From Xenophilus aerolatus (GTDB taxonomy: Bacteria; Pseudomonadota; Gammaproteobacteria; Burkholderiales; Burkholderiaceae_C): a stretch of DNA of 64,000 nt. The translations under genes and the position numbers were made by a program. The first letter of the stretch is position 1, and the number at the start of each line of letters is the position of its first letter. The DNA is taken from assembly GCA_029968055.1 (NCBI GenBank), contig JASCNX010000002.1:248001-312000 (forward strand). The letters run 5' to 3'. Below the pieces are notes generated by a model, which saw only the letters and a program-made list of their open reading frames with translations, searched no databases and was not told the origin of the DNA. Of this stretch, positions 24,905-35,957 are shown piece after piece.

Positions 24905-26029
24905 TCACATCCGGCCGAAGGCGTAGCCGGTTGCGGCCTCGGTGCCCTCGACCTGGTCGAGCAGCCGCAGCAACGGCGTCAGCTCGCGGTAGCGGCCGGC
25001 GGTGGCGCGGATGTAGGCGATGAAGCGCGGCGTGTCGGCCAGGTACCTGGGCTTGGCGTCGCGCAGCGTGAGGCGGGCGAAGATGCCGGCCACCTTCAGG
25101 TGCCGCTGCAGGCCCATCCACTCCACGGCGCGGTAGAAGTCGCCGAAGTCCTCGTCGACCGGCAGCCCCGCCTTGCGCGCGGCCTGCCAGTAGCGCACGG
25201 TGATGTCGATGACGAAATCCTCGTCCCAGCTGAGGAACGCATCGCGCATCAGGCTGGCGATGTCGTAGGTGATGGGGCCGTAGACCGCGTCCTGGAAATC
25301 CAGCACACCCAGGGCATCGCCGTTCACCATCAGGTTGCGCGGCATGAAGTCGCGGTGCACGTACACGGGGGCCGCGCGCAGGTTCTGTTCGACGATCAGT
25401 GCGAAGGTCTTGTCCAGCGTCTCCTTCAGCTTGCCCTCGACCGCGACGCCGCGGTACTTGGCGAGGTACCAGTCGGGAAAGAGTTGCAGCTCGCGCCGCA
25501 GCAGCGCGGCATCGTAGGGCGGCAGCACGCCGGGCTTGGAGGCGAGCTGCCAGCGGATCAACGCGTCGAGTGCCTGTTCGTAGCGCGGCCGGTTGGCCTC
25601 GGCGTTGTCGCGGTCGATGCGGTCCAGCAGCGTCTGCCGGCCCAGGTCGTCCAGCAGCATGAAGCCCTGGGGCTCGTCCCAGGCGAGCACCTCGGGCGCG
25701 GTCACGCCGGCTTCGCGCATCAGCGCGGCCACTTTCACGAAGGGACGGCTGTCCTCCTTGTCGGGCGGCGCGTCCATCACGATGCGCGCCAGTCCCGGCG
25801 TGGTGGTGTCGACGCGCAGGTAGCGGCGGAAGCTGGCATCGGCCGAGGCCAGCTGCACGGTCCCGGGCCGCAGTCCCTGCGCCGGCCCGATCGTGTCGAG
25901 CCAGTGCGCGAAGGCCTTTGCGCGGGCGGGATCGGCCCAGGCGACGGGCGCGGCGGTGGAGGGGGCCGGCGACCCGCCCGGCAGGCTCGGTCGTTCAGGG
26001 CCGGCGGCCGGGGGCAAAGGGGCTGTCAT
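24905..26029 (-). CDS. amgK: N-acetylmuramate/N-acetylglucosamine anomeric kinase AmgK-like
   Basis: A 374-residue aminoglycoside-phosphotransferase-fold kinase. The catalytic loop is VHRDFMPRNLMV near 226-237 (Asp base) and the metal motif 'VLDFQDAVYGPITYD' near 245-259. Position beside lptD matches AmgK of Pseudomonas and betaproteobacteria, which phosphorylates MurNAc at C1 so that MurU can make UDP-MurNAc in cell-wall recycling; that path also bypasses fosfomycin. MurU usually sits next to amgK; here the MurU-like gene is at 54.1 kb. A TAGAAT hexamer ends 11 bases before the ATG on this strand (26041-26046). Confidence 0.85.
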   Translation of the reverse strand: MTAPLPPAAGPERPSLPGGSPAPSTAAPVAWADPARAKAFAHWLDTIGPAQGLRPGTVQLASADASFRRYLRVDTTTPGLARIVMDAPPDKEDSRPFVKVAALMREAGVTAPEVLAWDEPQGFMLLDDLGRQTLLDRIDRDNAEANRPRYEQALDALIRWQLASKPGVLPPYDAALLRRELQLFPDWYLAKYRGVAVEGKLKETLDKTFALIVEQNLRAAPVYVHRDFMPRNLMVNGDALGVLDFQDAVYGPITYDIASLMRDAFLSWDEDFVIDITVRYWQAARKAGLPVDEDFGDFYRAVEWMGLQRHLKVAGIFARLTLRDAKPRYLADTPRFIAYIRATAGRYRELTPLLRLLDQVEGTEAATGYAFGRM

Positions 26030-26172
26030 GGATAATCTCGATTCTACAAATCCGCCCTGCGCTGCAGGCTTGCGGCCGCTGGCGGAGCCCGCAGTGCCCG
26101 GCCCCTGACGCTTCGCATCGCGCAGGGCCGGCCTGCGTGGCCCCTTCGACCCAAGATTGCCGTTCCGTACCG

Positions 26173-28665
26173 ATGCCTGATCCGAACCGAGCGCCCCGGC
26201 CGCGGTATCTGCCGCCGCTGCCTCTGGCGCTGCTGACGCTCGCCGTGTTGCACGCGCACGGCGCCTGGGCCCAGGCGGGCGGCGAAGCGGAGGCGCCGCT
26301 GGTGCTCAAGCGCACGCCGATGCTGGCCGAGACCATTCCGCCGGCCGAGCGCGCCCAGCGCCCCAGCATCGTCGAGGGCGACCGCGTGTCGGGCCGCCCC
26401 GACCTCGAGACCATCGTCGAAGGCAACGCGTCGCTGCGCCGCGGCGACACGGTGATCCACGCCGACCGGCTGGAGTACTACCAGCCCGACGATCTGGCCA
26501 AGGCCACCGGCAACGTGCGCGTGAACCAGGCCGGGAACGTCTACGAAGGCCCGCAGCTCGAACTCAAGGTCGAGACCTTCGAGGGCTTCTTCAACAACGT
26601 GCGCTACAAGCTGCTGGCCACCGGCGCCCACGGCGAGGCCGAGCGCGTCGACTTCGTCGATGCCGACCGCGCCATCGCGCGCCGCGCCACCTACACCACC
26701 TGCCGCCGCGAGGACTACCCGGGCTGGATGCCCGCGTGGTTCCTGAGCGCCGCCAACCTGCGCACCGACAACGAAGAGAACGTCGGCACGGCCGAGAACG
26801 TCAAGCTCAGCTTCATGGGCGTGAGCACGCCCACGATCCCGAGCGTGAGCTTTCCGCTGAACAACGAGCGCAAGAGCGGCTTCCTGCCGCCCACGATCGG
26901 CATGGACAGCGTGAACGGCCTCGAACTCGCGCTGCCGTACTACTGGAACATCGCCCCCAACCGGGACGCCACCTTTACCCCCACGGTGATGAGCAAGCGC
27001 GGCATCAACGTGGCCAACGAGTTCCGCTTCCTCGAGAAGGACTACAGCGGCGAGGTGCGGCTGGATTACATGCCCGACGACAAGCTGCGCAACCGCGACC
27101 GCTGGGGCCTGTGGGGCAAGTACCGGCAGAAATTCGATGCCCCCGCCATCGGGCTGGATTCGCTCAACCTCAACCTGGACGCCAACCGCGTCAGCGACGA
27201 CGACTACTGGCGCGACTTCACCCGCACGCCCTCGCTGATCACGCGCCTGCTGCCGATCGACGGCTCCCTGAACTGGAGCAAGGGCGACTGGAGCGGCCAG
27301 GTGCGCGCGCTGTCCTACCAGACGCTGCAGTACTCGGCGTCGCCGATCGTGCCGCCCTACGACCGGCTGCCGCAGCTCACGGCCAACTACGCCAAGTACG
27401 ACTGGAACGGCCTCGACTTCTCGCTGAACACCGACTTCACGCGCTTTCGCGCACGCACCGAAGAGCAGGGTCAGCCCAACGGCGACCGCGCCTATGCGCT
27501 GGCCAGCCTGAGCCGCCCCTTCACGACGCCCGGCGCGTACATCACGCCCAAGGTGCAGCTGCATGCCACGAGCTACCAGCTCGATGGCCCGATGTCCGAT
27601 GGCCGCACCTCGGCCACCCGCACCGTGCCGACCTTCAGCCTCGACAGCGGCATGACCTTCGAGCGTGACGTGAACCTGTTCGGCAAGGCCTTCCGCCAGA
27701 CGCTGGAGCCGCGCGCCTTCTACGTCTACACGCCCTACCGCGACCAGAGCCGGCTGCCGGTGTACGACACGGCGGCCAACGATTTCAGCTTCGCCACGCT
27801 GTTCACCGAGAACGAGTTCTCGGGCGCCGACCGGGTGTCGTCCACCAACGCCCTCACCCTGGGCCTCACTTCGCGGCTGCTCGATCCCGACAGCGGGGCC
27901 GAGCTGGCGCGCTTCGGCATCGCGCAGCGGCGGCGCTTCTCCGACCAGCGCGTGACCATGCCGACGCTGACCAACGTCGTCGACGGCACGACCATCACCA
28001 CGGCAGGCACCCTGCCCGTGACCGAGCGCTCCAGCGACCTGATGCTCGGCGCGCAGGTCAACCTCAGCCCCAAGTGGAGCCTGGACACGACGGTCCAGTA
28101 CAACCCCGACGACCGGCGTTCCAACCGCAGCACCATCACGGCGCGCTACACACCAGGGCCCTACCGCACGCTGAGCGTGTCGTACCGCTATCAGGCCGAC
28201 CGCATCTCGCCCAACGGCGCGGGCAACGAGTCGATCGACCTGGGCTGGCAGTGGCCGTTGAACGACCTGTGGGGCGACAAGGGCCAGGACCTCGGCCCCG
28301 GCCGCGGCCAGGGCGGCGGGCGCTGGTACGCGGTGGGCCGGCTCAACTACAGCCTGCGCGACAAGCCCTCGTCGTTCAATTCCCTCGGACGCCCGGTGTA
28401 TGCCAGCGCCGGCGACCGGCCGGGGGTGACCGATGCGATCATCGGCTTCGAATACGACGGCTGCTGCTACATCGGCCGCGTCGTGCTGGAGAAGACCAGC
28501 ACCGGCCTGGCCACGTCGACCAAGCGGATCATGTTCCAGCTGGAGTTCCTGGGCTTCTCCAGCCTGGGCTCCAGCCCCATGCAGACCTTGCGGCTCAACG
28601 TGCCGCGCTACCAGCCGCTGCGCTCGCCCATCCCGGCGCCGAGCCGCTTCACCAACTACGACTGA
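26173..28665 (+). CDS. lptD: LPS-assembly outer-membrane protein LptD
   Basis: LptD with LptE inserts LPS into the outer leaflet. The 830-residue product has a signal peptide ([19 protein letters not shown], cleaved near 34) and an N-terminal OstA/LptA-like jellyroll (about 80-210). A large 26-strand beta-barrel follows, with the usual aromatic/charged alternation. A Cys near 176 and a Cys-Cys pair near residues 763-764 (DGCCYIGRV) correspond to the conserved disulphide partners; the extra N-terminal Cys of E. coli LptD is absent. Start ATG at 26173 places the signal peptide properly. First gene of lptD-surA-rsmA. Confidence 0.95.
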   Translation: MPDPNRAPRPRYLPPLPLALLTLAVLHAHGAWAQAGGEAEAPLVLKRTPMLAETIPPAERAQRPSIVEGDRVSGRPDLETIVEGNASLRRGDTVIHADRLEYYQPDDLAKATGNVRVNQAGNVYEGPQLELKVETFEGFFNNVRYKLLATGAHGEAERVDFVDADRAIARRATYTTCRREDYPGWMPAWFLSAANLRTDNEENVGTAENVKLSFMGVSTPTIPSVSFPLNNERKSGFLPPTIGMDSVNGLELALPYYWNIAPNRDATFTPTVMSKRGINVANEFRFLEKDYSGEVRLDYMPDDKLRNRDRWGLWGKYRQKFDAPAIGLDSLNLNLDANRVSDDDYWRDFTRTPSLITRLLPIDGSLNWSKGDWSGQVRALSYQTLQYSASPIVPPYDRLPQLTANYAKYDWNGLDFSLNTDFTRFRARTEEQGQPNGDRAYALASLSRPFTTPGAYITPKVQLHATSYQLDGPMSDGRTSATRTVPTFSLDSGMTFERDVNLFGKAFRQTLEPRAFYVYTPYRDQSRLPVYDTAANDFSFATLFTENEFSGADRVSSTNALTLGLTSRLLDPDSGAELARFGIAQRRRFSDQRVTMPTLTNVVDGTTITTAGTLPVTERSSDLMLGAQVNLSPKWSLDTTVQYNPDDRRSNRSTITARYTPGPYRTLSVSYRYQADRISPNGAGNESIDLGWQWPLNDLWGDKGQDLGPGRGQGGGRWYAVGRLNYSLRDKPSSFNSLGRPVYASAGDRPGVTDAIIGFEYDGCCYIGRVVLEKTSTGLATSTKRIMFQLEFLGFSSLGSSPMQTLRLNVPRYQPLRSPIPAPSRFTNYD

Positions 28666-28689
28666 GTTCGCCCGAGCAAGGACATCGCC

Positions 28690-30123
28690 ATGAACTTCCT
28701 GCGTTCCACCCTCGCGCTGGCCTGTGCGGCCGCGCTGGCGACCACCGCCGTGGCCCAGACCCAGCGCGCGCAACAGCCGCGCACGCAGCGCCCCATGGGC
28801 ATCACCGACATCATGCGCGCCGGGCCCGTGATCGCCGTGCCGCCTGCCGATGCGCGGCCGCCTGCGGCGCCGCAGGGGCAGCGTGCCGCCGAGTTCATCG
28901 TCGCGCTGGTCAATTCCGAGCCCATCACCAACACCGAGGTGCAAAAGCGCATCGACCGCGTGATGCAGGACGGCAATCCCGAAATCGAGCGCATGCCGCG
29001 GGCGCAGCTGGCCAGGCAGGTGCTGGAGCAGCTGATCTCCGAACGGGCCCAGCTGCAGCTGGCCAAGGAACAGGGCGTGCGGGTCGACGACACGGCCGTC
29101 GATCAGGGCATCGCCGTGGTGGCGCGCCAGAACAACCTGAGCGTCGCGGAACTTCAGCAACGGATCGCGCAGGCCGGCCTGTCGCGCGACGAATTCCGCG
29201 CCAATGTGCGCAACCAGCTGCTGCTCACCCGGTTGCGCGAGCGCGAGCTGGAGTCGAAGGTCAAGGTCACCGACGCCGAGGTCGACCAGTTCCTGCGCGA
29301 CCAGCGCGGCGGAGCCAACGCCCCCGGCGCCCAGGACATCAACCTGGCCCAGGTGCTGGTGGCCGTGCCCGAGAACGCAAGCGCCTCCCAGCTGGCGACG
29401 CTGCAGAAGCGCGCGCAGGACATCGCCCGCCGCGCACGGGCCGGCGAAGACTTCGCCAAGCTCGCCGCCGAGGCGTCGGACGCGCCCGACGCGCGCAACA
29501 GCGGTGGCGCGCTGGGCCTGCGCAATGCCGACCGTTATCCGCCCCTGTTCGTCGAGAGCACGCAATCGACCCCCGTGGGCGGCGTCGCGGGCCCGGTGCG
29601 CTCGGGCGCCGGCTTCCACGTGATCAAGGTGCTCGCGCGCGAACGGGCGAACGCCGGCGCCGACGGCGTGGTGACGCAGACGCAGGTGCGGCATATCCTG
29701 ATCCGTCCCGACGGCAACCGCACGCCCGAACAGGTCGTGGCCCTGCTCAACGACTACAAACGCCGCATCCAGAGCGGCACGACCGACTTCGCCACGCTGG
29801 CACGCGACCAGTCGCAGGACACCGGCAGCGCCCGCAACGGCGGCGAATTGGGCTGGACGGTGCCGGGCACCTTCGTGCCCGAGTTCGAGGACGCGATGAG
29901 CCGCCTGCAGCCGGGCCAGATCAGCGACCCCATCAGCACGCGATTCGGCGTGCACCTGATCCAGGTGGAAGCGCGCCGCGACGCCAAGCTCAACCCCGAG
30001 GAACTGCGCACCGCCGCCCGCAATGCGCTGCGCGACAAGAAGATGGACGACGCCTACGAGTCCTGGGCCCAGGAAGTGCGCAACCGCGCCTACGTCGAGC
30101 TGCGCGAGCCGCCGCAGTCCTGA
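28690..30123 (+). CDS. surA: Periplasmic peptidyl-prolyl isomerase/chaperone SurA
   Basis: SurA escorts outer-membrane proteins, LptD included, across the periplasm. The 477-residue protein has a signal peptide (cleavage after TAVAQ near 24), a SurA N-terminal chaperone domain (about 72-210), and two parvulin domains, near 215-320 and 335-440 (the second carries '[10 protein letters not shown]' and '[18 protein letters not shown]'). A C-terminal helix follows. It is slightly longer than E. coli SurA because of a Pro/Ala-rich leader. Twenty-four bases after lptD; AAGGACATCGCC precedes the ATG. Confidence 0.95.
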   Translation: MNFLRSTLALACAAALATTAVAQTQRAQQPRTQRPMGITDIMRAGPVIAVPPADARPPAAPQGQRAAEFIVALVNSEPITNTEVQKRIDRVMQDGNPEIERMPRAQLARQVLEQLISERAQLQLAKEQGVRVDDTAVDQGIAVVARQNNLSVAELQQRIAQAGLSRDEFRANVRNQLLLTRLRERELESKVKVTDAEVDQFLRDQRGGANAPGAQDINLAQVLVAVPENASASQLATLQKRAQDIARRARAGEDFAKLAAEASDAPDARNSGGALGLRNADRYPPLFVESTQSTPVGGVAGPVRSGAGFHVIKVLARERANAGADGVVTQTQVRHILIRPDGNRTPEQVVALLNDYKRRIQSGTTDFATLARDQSQDTGSARNGGELGWTVPGTFVPEFEDAMSRLQPGQISDPISTRFGVHLIQVEARRDAKLNPEELRTAARNALRDKKMDDAYESWAQEVRNRAYVELREPPQS

Positions 30124-30131
30124 CCGCGCAC

Positions 30132-30914
30132 ATGAAGGCGCACGCGCCGCGCAAGCGCTTCGGCCAGCACTTCCTGTCCGACGGCGCGATCATCGATGCG
30201 ATCGTGCGCGAGATCGCGCCGAAGGCGGGCGACCCCATGGTCGAGATCGGCCCCGGCCTGGCGGCGCTCACGCAACCGCTGGTCGAACGCCTGGGTCGGC
30301 TCACCGTGATCGAACTCGACCGCGACCTCGCCGCCCGCCTGCGCGGCCATGCGCAGCTCGACGTGGTGGAGTCCGACGTGCTCAAGGTCGACTTCGGCGC
30401 CCTGGCCGACCGGCTCGCGGGTGCGGGCGCCGGCCTTCCGACGCTTCGCGTGGTGGGCAACCTGCCCTACAACATCTCGACGCCCATCCTGTTCCACCTG
30501 CTGCGCTGGGCGGACCGCGTGGCCGACCAGCACCTCATGCTGCAGAAGGAAGTGATCGATCGCATGGTGGCGGCGCCGGCCACGGCCGACTATGGCCGGC
30601 TGTCGGTGATGCTGCAGTGGCGCTATGCGATGGAGAACATCCTGTTCGTGCCGCCGGGCAGCTTCGAGCCGCCGCCGCGCGTGGACAGCGCGGTGGTGCG
30701 CATGGTGCCGCGTGCCGATCCGGCGGCGGTCGACGTCGCGCACCTGGAAGCGCTGGTCCAGTTGGCCTTCAGCCAGCGCCGAAAGCTGCTGCGCCACACG
30801 CTCGGCCGGTGGCTCGAGGCGCGGCACTTCGGCGGGACCTTCGACACCCAGCGCCGTGCCGAGGAAGTGCCGGTCTCGGAGTACATCGCGCTGGCACAGG
30901 CCACCGCCGCCTGA
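30132..30914 (+). CDS. rsmA: 16S rRNA (adenine(1518)/(1519)-N6)-dimethyltransferase RsmA
   Basis: Also called KsgA: dimethylates two adjacent adenines in helix 45 of 16S rRNA, a late quality step of 30S assembly. The 260-residue protein starts [17 protein letters not shown] (family N-terminal motif), has the SAM motif '[12 protein letters not shown]' near 37-48, and the catalytic NLPYNIST near 112-119. Eight bases after surA. In many proteobacteria pdxA lies between surA and rsmA; it is missing here. A strong terminator follows. Confidence 0.96.
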   Translation: MKAHAPRKRFGQHFLSDGAIIDAIVREIAPKAGDPMVEIGPGLAALTQPLVERLGRLTVIELDRDLAARLRGHAQLDVVESDVLKVDFGALADRLAGAGAGLPTLRVVGNLPYNISTPILFHLLRWADRVADQHLMLQKEVIDRMVAAPATADYGRLSVMLQWRYAMENILFVPPGSFEPPPRVDSAVVRMVPRADPAAVDVAHLEALVQLAFSQRRKLLRHTLGRWLEARHFGGTFDTQRRAEEVPVSEYIALAQATAA

Positions 30915-30934
30915 GCCGCCGCCTTCGCGCAGGC

Positions 30935-30965
30935 AAAAAAAAAGCCCGTCGTCGACGGGCTTTTT
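30935..30965 (+). terminator. Bidirectional terminator after rsmA
   Basis: GCCCGTC (30944-30950) and GACGGGC (30954-30960) form a perfect stem flanked by nine A on the left and five T on the right, so it can stop transcription from rsmA and from the minus-strand genes that end near 30985. Confidence 0.92.
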
Positions 30966-30984
30966 CACAGGGGCCGCGCCGTGT

Positions 30985-31218
30985 TCAGGCGGCGGCCAGC
31001 CAGTAGGTGCTGTTGAAGGGGCTGCTCATGCGCAGCGCCAGCGGGGACACATCCACCAGCTTGTCGGTCGGCATCTTCTCCGCCGCGGGATCCGCGTTCA
31101 GGTCGATGCCATCCAGGGGCGCGGGTTGCGCGCTGTGGGCACCCTGGATCTGGGCCTCGTTGGCCCGTTCTGCTTGGCCGGCTTGTGCAGAACGGGCTAC
31201 AGAAAAGAATAGAAGCAC
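30985..31218 (-). CDS. Possible 77-residue hypothetical protein after barstar
   Basis: This frame opens with GTG at 31218, overlapping the last 22 bases of the barstar gene in another frame, and stops just before the terminator. The N-terminal third is low-complexity, but the last 45 codons show the GC-rich third positions of real genes and end 'SSPFNSTYWLAAA'. It could be a translationally coupled small protein or a remnant. An internal ATG at 31074 is an alternative start. No family recognised. Confidence 0.35.
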   Translation of the reverse strand: MLLFFSVARSAQAGQAERANEAQIQGAHSAQPAPLDGIDLNADPAAEKMPTDKLVDVSPLALRMSSPFNSTYWLAAA

Positions 31219-31616
31219 CGGAAGGGCACCTTGCGGTCCCCCCAGTAGTCCGAGGCGTCGCGGAAGATGTCCAGGAGCTGCTCGCGCGCTTCCTTGTCGA
31301 ACTTGGCGTTGGCCGGGATCTGCTCGAGCACCACGACGAAGCCCGGCTGCGGGCCCGATTTGTGCAAGGGATCGGTCATGCAGTCGTACAGCGCATCGAA
31401 GTTCTTGCCGAAGTGCGCCGGGAAGGTGAATTGCTGCGCGATCAGGTCGAGCACGTCCTGCTTGCTCTGGGCATTCGCCAGGTTGGCATAGAGGAAATGC
31501 TGGCCCGACGCATGGGCTGCCTCCTGAAGGTCGCTGACGCGAAAGGCCCGAATCGACTGAACGATGTTGGGCCGAACGCCACGAAGGGACTGATTCATCT
31601 CCGCTGTTCTTTCCAT
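31197..31616 (-). CDS. Barstar-family RNase inhibitor
   Basis: A 139-residue intracellular inhibitor. The barstar core is recognisable as 'FPAHFGKNFDALYDCMTD', matching the barstar helix and loop that plug the RNase active site (barstar NWDALWDCLTG). 'GFVVVLEQI' and 'WGDRKVPFRCFY' form the flanking strands. An N-terminal extension of about 40 residues precedes the core. ATGs at 31616 and 31598 are both possible; I use 31616. It lies 59 bases downstream of the secreted RNase gene on the same strand and protects the cytoplasm from it. Confidence 0.9.
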   Translation of the reverse strand: MERTAEMNQSLRGVRPNIVQSIRAFRVSDLQEAAHASGQHFLYANLANAQSKQDVLDLIAQQFTFPAHFGKNFDALYDCMTDPLHKSGPQPGFVVVLEQIPANAKFDKEAREQLLDIFRDASDYWGDRKVPFRCFYSFL

Positions 31617-31675
31617 GGTGATCAAAACTTCTCCCGAACGCGTGGGTGCGTCACCCCTGCCTGTGCGATCGTCCA

Positions 31676-32089
31676 TCATGGAACGATCTTCCTGAAACTT
31701 GCGTAATGGTCCGCCGTGTACCAGCACGCCTGCGGCGTCGTCGGCGGCCCGCCGCACACGATGCGACGCGCACCGCGCGTGCGGGCACCGGGCGTGTCCA
31801 CGGTGTATTCGCGGTAGTGCCCACGCCGCTCGCGCGGAAGCAGGCGCTCCCGGTTGCCGAACACGGTGCCGTCCTTGTCATGCCGGAACGGCCCGCCGTC
31901 GAAGATCGCGCGGTACGTTGTCTGACCCTGGAGAGGCAATTGCGACAGCGCGATCGTCTCGTCGCGGTCCGGGAATTCCCGGGCTTGGACGGACTGGCTC
32001 GGCCCCAGAACCCCACCGAGGGCCGCCACGAAAACGCCAGTGAGCGCAAACTTGGAGACTTTGGACGAGATCGAGGCGGCAAACGCCAT
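31676..32089 (-). CDS. Secreted barnase/RNase Sa-type ribonuclease
   Basis: A 137-residue guanyl-preferring microbial RNase (N1/T1/U2 superfamily) with a Sec signal peptide (core ALTGVFVAALGGVLG, cleavage after VQA near 36). The mature part has 'GTVFGNRERLLP' near 74-85 and catalytic Glu94 in HYREYTV. Arg108/Arg109 lie in GARRIVCGG, His128 in TADHYASF, and Cys112 and Cys122 can bond as in RNase Sa relatives. All residues needed for catalysis are present, so the enzyme should be active. The barstar gene follows directly. Role: extracellular nutrient RNase or antibacterial toxin. Confidence 0.92.
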   Translation of the reverse strand: MAFAASISSKVSKFALTGVFVAALGGVLGPSQSVQAREFPDRDETIALSQLPLQGQTTYRAIFDGGPFRHDKDGTVFGNRERLLPRERRGHYREYTVDTPGARTRGARRIVCGGPPTTPQACWYTADHYASFRKIVP

Positions 32090-32124
32090 GAAGGCACCGA
32101 ATGCTGTGGACGCGGGGACCAGAA

Positions 32125-32142
32125 TTGCGGGTTAACCCGCAA
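32125..32142. promoter_or_regulatory. 18-bp perfect palindrome upstream of the RNase gene
   Basis: TTGCGGGTTAACCCGCAA is a perfect 18-bp palindrome 35 bases before the RNase start. Position and symmetry suit a dimeric repressor operator overlapping the promoter; no T-run follows, so it is not a terminator. Confidence 0.55.
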
Positions 32143-32175
32143 ATTCAAGCCCGCCAGTGTGCCCGAGGCATGCCC

Positions 32176-32211
32176 AAAAAGCAAGCGCCTGCCCAAGAAT
32201 TGAGCAGGCGC
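32176..32211 (-). terminator. Terminator of maeB
   Basis: On the minus strand, GCGCCTGC and GCAGGCGC (32211-32204 and 32192-32185) form an 8-bp stem followed by TTGC and five T, 52 bases past the maeB stop. It insulates the RNase/barstar pair from maeB. Confidence 0.75.
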
Positions 32212-32262
32212 CTGGCGGGTGGCGTGGTGCGCTAAGTTAGCGCACGCTGTCGAAAAAAGCGA

Positions 32263-34596
<2,334 letters not shown>

Positions 34597-34809
34597 GGAA
34601 CTGGCTCCTGAAGCCGATGGTGCGTGGCCCGCCGCGGGCCCGCCCAGGGCGCTGTTTTAGAGGGGCGCCGATTTTAGACCTCGGTCGCAAAGGCGACTGG
34701 GGCGGCATAGTTCGCATGGCCGATGCACGGCGGCGCCGCGGTGCGCCGCGCCGCTGCCCGGTATGGCAATATCCCGCGCTCGACAACCCGACCGACGAGG
34801 AGAGTGGAC

Positions 34810-35856
34810 ATGGCCCTGATGGATTTCATCAAGAAGCAGTTCATCGACATCATCCAGTGGACGGAGACCGGCGACGGCACGCTCGCCTGGCGCTTCCCCA
34901 TGCAGGAGATGGAGATCCAGAACGGCGCCTCGCTCACGGTGCGCGAGTCGCAGATGGCCGTCTTCGTCAACGAAGGCCAGGTGGCCGACGTGTTCGGTCC
35001 GGGCATGTACAAGCTGACGACGCAGACGCTGCCCGTCCTCACCTACCTCAAGAACTGGGACAAGCTATTCGAGTCGCCCTTCAAGAGCGACGTCTACTTC
35101 TTCAGCACGCGCCAGCAGGTCGACCAGAAGTGGGGCACGCCGCAGCCCATCACCATCCGCGACAAGGACTTCGGCGCCGTTCGGCTGCGCGCCTTCGGCA
35201 ACTACGCCTTCCGCATCGCCGACCCGAAGCTCTTCCACACCGAGATCTCGGGCACGCGCGACACCTACACCGTGGCCGACCTCGACGGGCAGTTGCGCGG
35301 CCTGGTGCTGCAGAACATCAGCACCGCCATCGCGGCCAGCGGCGTGCCCTTCCTCGACCTGGCGGCCAACCAGATCGAGTTCGCCAAGGCCCTTGCGGCG
35401 CAGCTGAACCCCGAGTTCGGCAAGCTGGGCATCAGGCTCGAGACCATCACCGTCCAGAACGTCTCGCTGCCCGAGGAACTGCAGAAGGTCCTCGACCAGA
35501 AGATCGGCATGGGCATGGTCGGCAACGACATGGGCAAGTTCATGCAATACCAGACCGCGCAGGCGATTCCCAAGTTCGCCGAGGGCGCGGCCGGCGGCGG
35601 CGGCATCGCGGGCGACGCCATGGGGCTGGGCGCCGGCGTGGCGCTGGGCCAGGTGCTGGCGCAGAACCTGCAGCAGGGCCTGAACCCCAACGCCGCCGCG
35701 CAGGCGGCCGTGGCTGCCACGGCACCGGCCGCCACCGTGAGCCCGAACGATGTCATGGCCACGCTCGAAAAGCTGGGCGAGCTCAAGACCAAGGGCATCC
35801 TCACCCAGGAAGAGTTCGACGCCAAGAAGGCCGAGCTGCTCAAGAAACTCGTCTGA
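34810..35856 (+). CDS. SPFH-domain protein with C-terminal SHOCT motif
   Basis: A 348-residue cytoplasmic protein of the YdjI-like SPFH (band 7/flotillin-related, 'virion core protein') branch: no membrane span, SPFH fold in about 25-240. A Gly/Ala/Gln-rich linker (about 255-310) leads to a C-terminal SHOCT motif ('LEKLGELKTKGILTQEEFDA' near 322-341). SPFH proteins assemble into membrane-associated rings or cages; SHOCT is a short oligomerisation module common in membrane-stress proteins. GGAGAGTGGAC precedes the ATG. It heads the 34.8-41 kb gene string. Confidence 0.85.
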   Translation: MALMDFIKKQFIDIIQWTETGDGTLAWRFPMQEMEIQNGASLTVRESQMAVFVNEGQVADVFGPGMYKLTTQTLPVLTYLKNWDKLFESPFKSDVYFFSTRQQVDQKWGTPQPITIRDKDFGAVRLRAFGNYAFRIADPKLFHTEISGTRDTYTVADLDGQLRGLVLQNISTAIAASGVPFLDLAANQIEFAKALAAQLNPEFGKLGIRLETITVQNVSLPEELQKVLDQKIGMGMVGNDMGKFMQYQTAQAIPKFAEGAAGGGGIAGDAMGLGAGVALGQVLAQNLQQGLNPNAAAQAAVAATAPAATVSPNDVMATLEKLGELKTKGILTQEEFDAKKAELLKKLV

Positions 35857-35957
35857 GCCGCCCGCTGCCATGTTGTCGATCGCGGCCTGCGCCCGCTGCA
35901 CGGGCGCTGCGGCCCCGCAACGCTTGAAACTCCGGCCGGCCGCGCCGTGCCTGCGCC

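Noticed and set aside
26044-29955. Very long open frame (1303 codons) on the minus strand opposite lptD and surA
   Set aside because: It is the antisense shadow of GC-rich genes: rich in His, Val, Ala and Gly, with no domain, while the plus strand carries unmistakable LptD and SurA.
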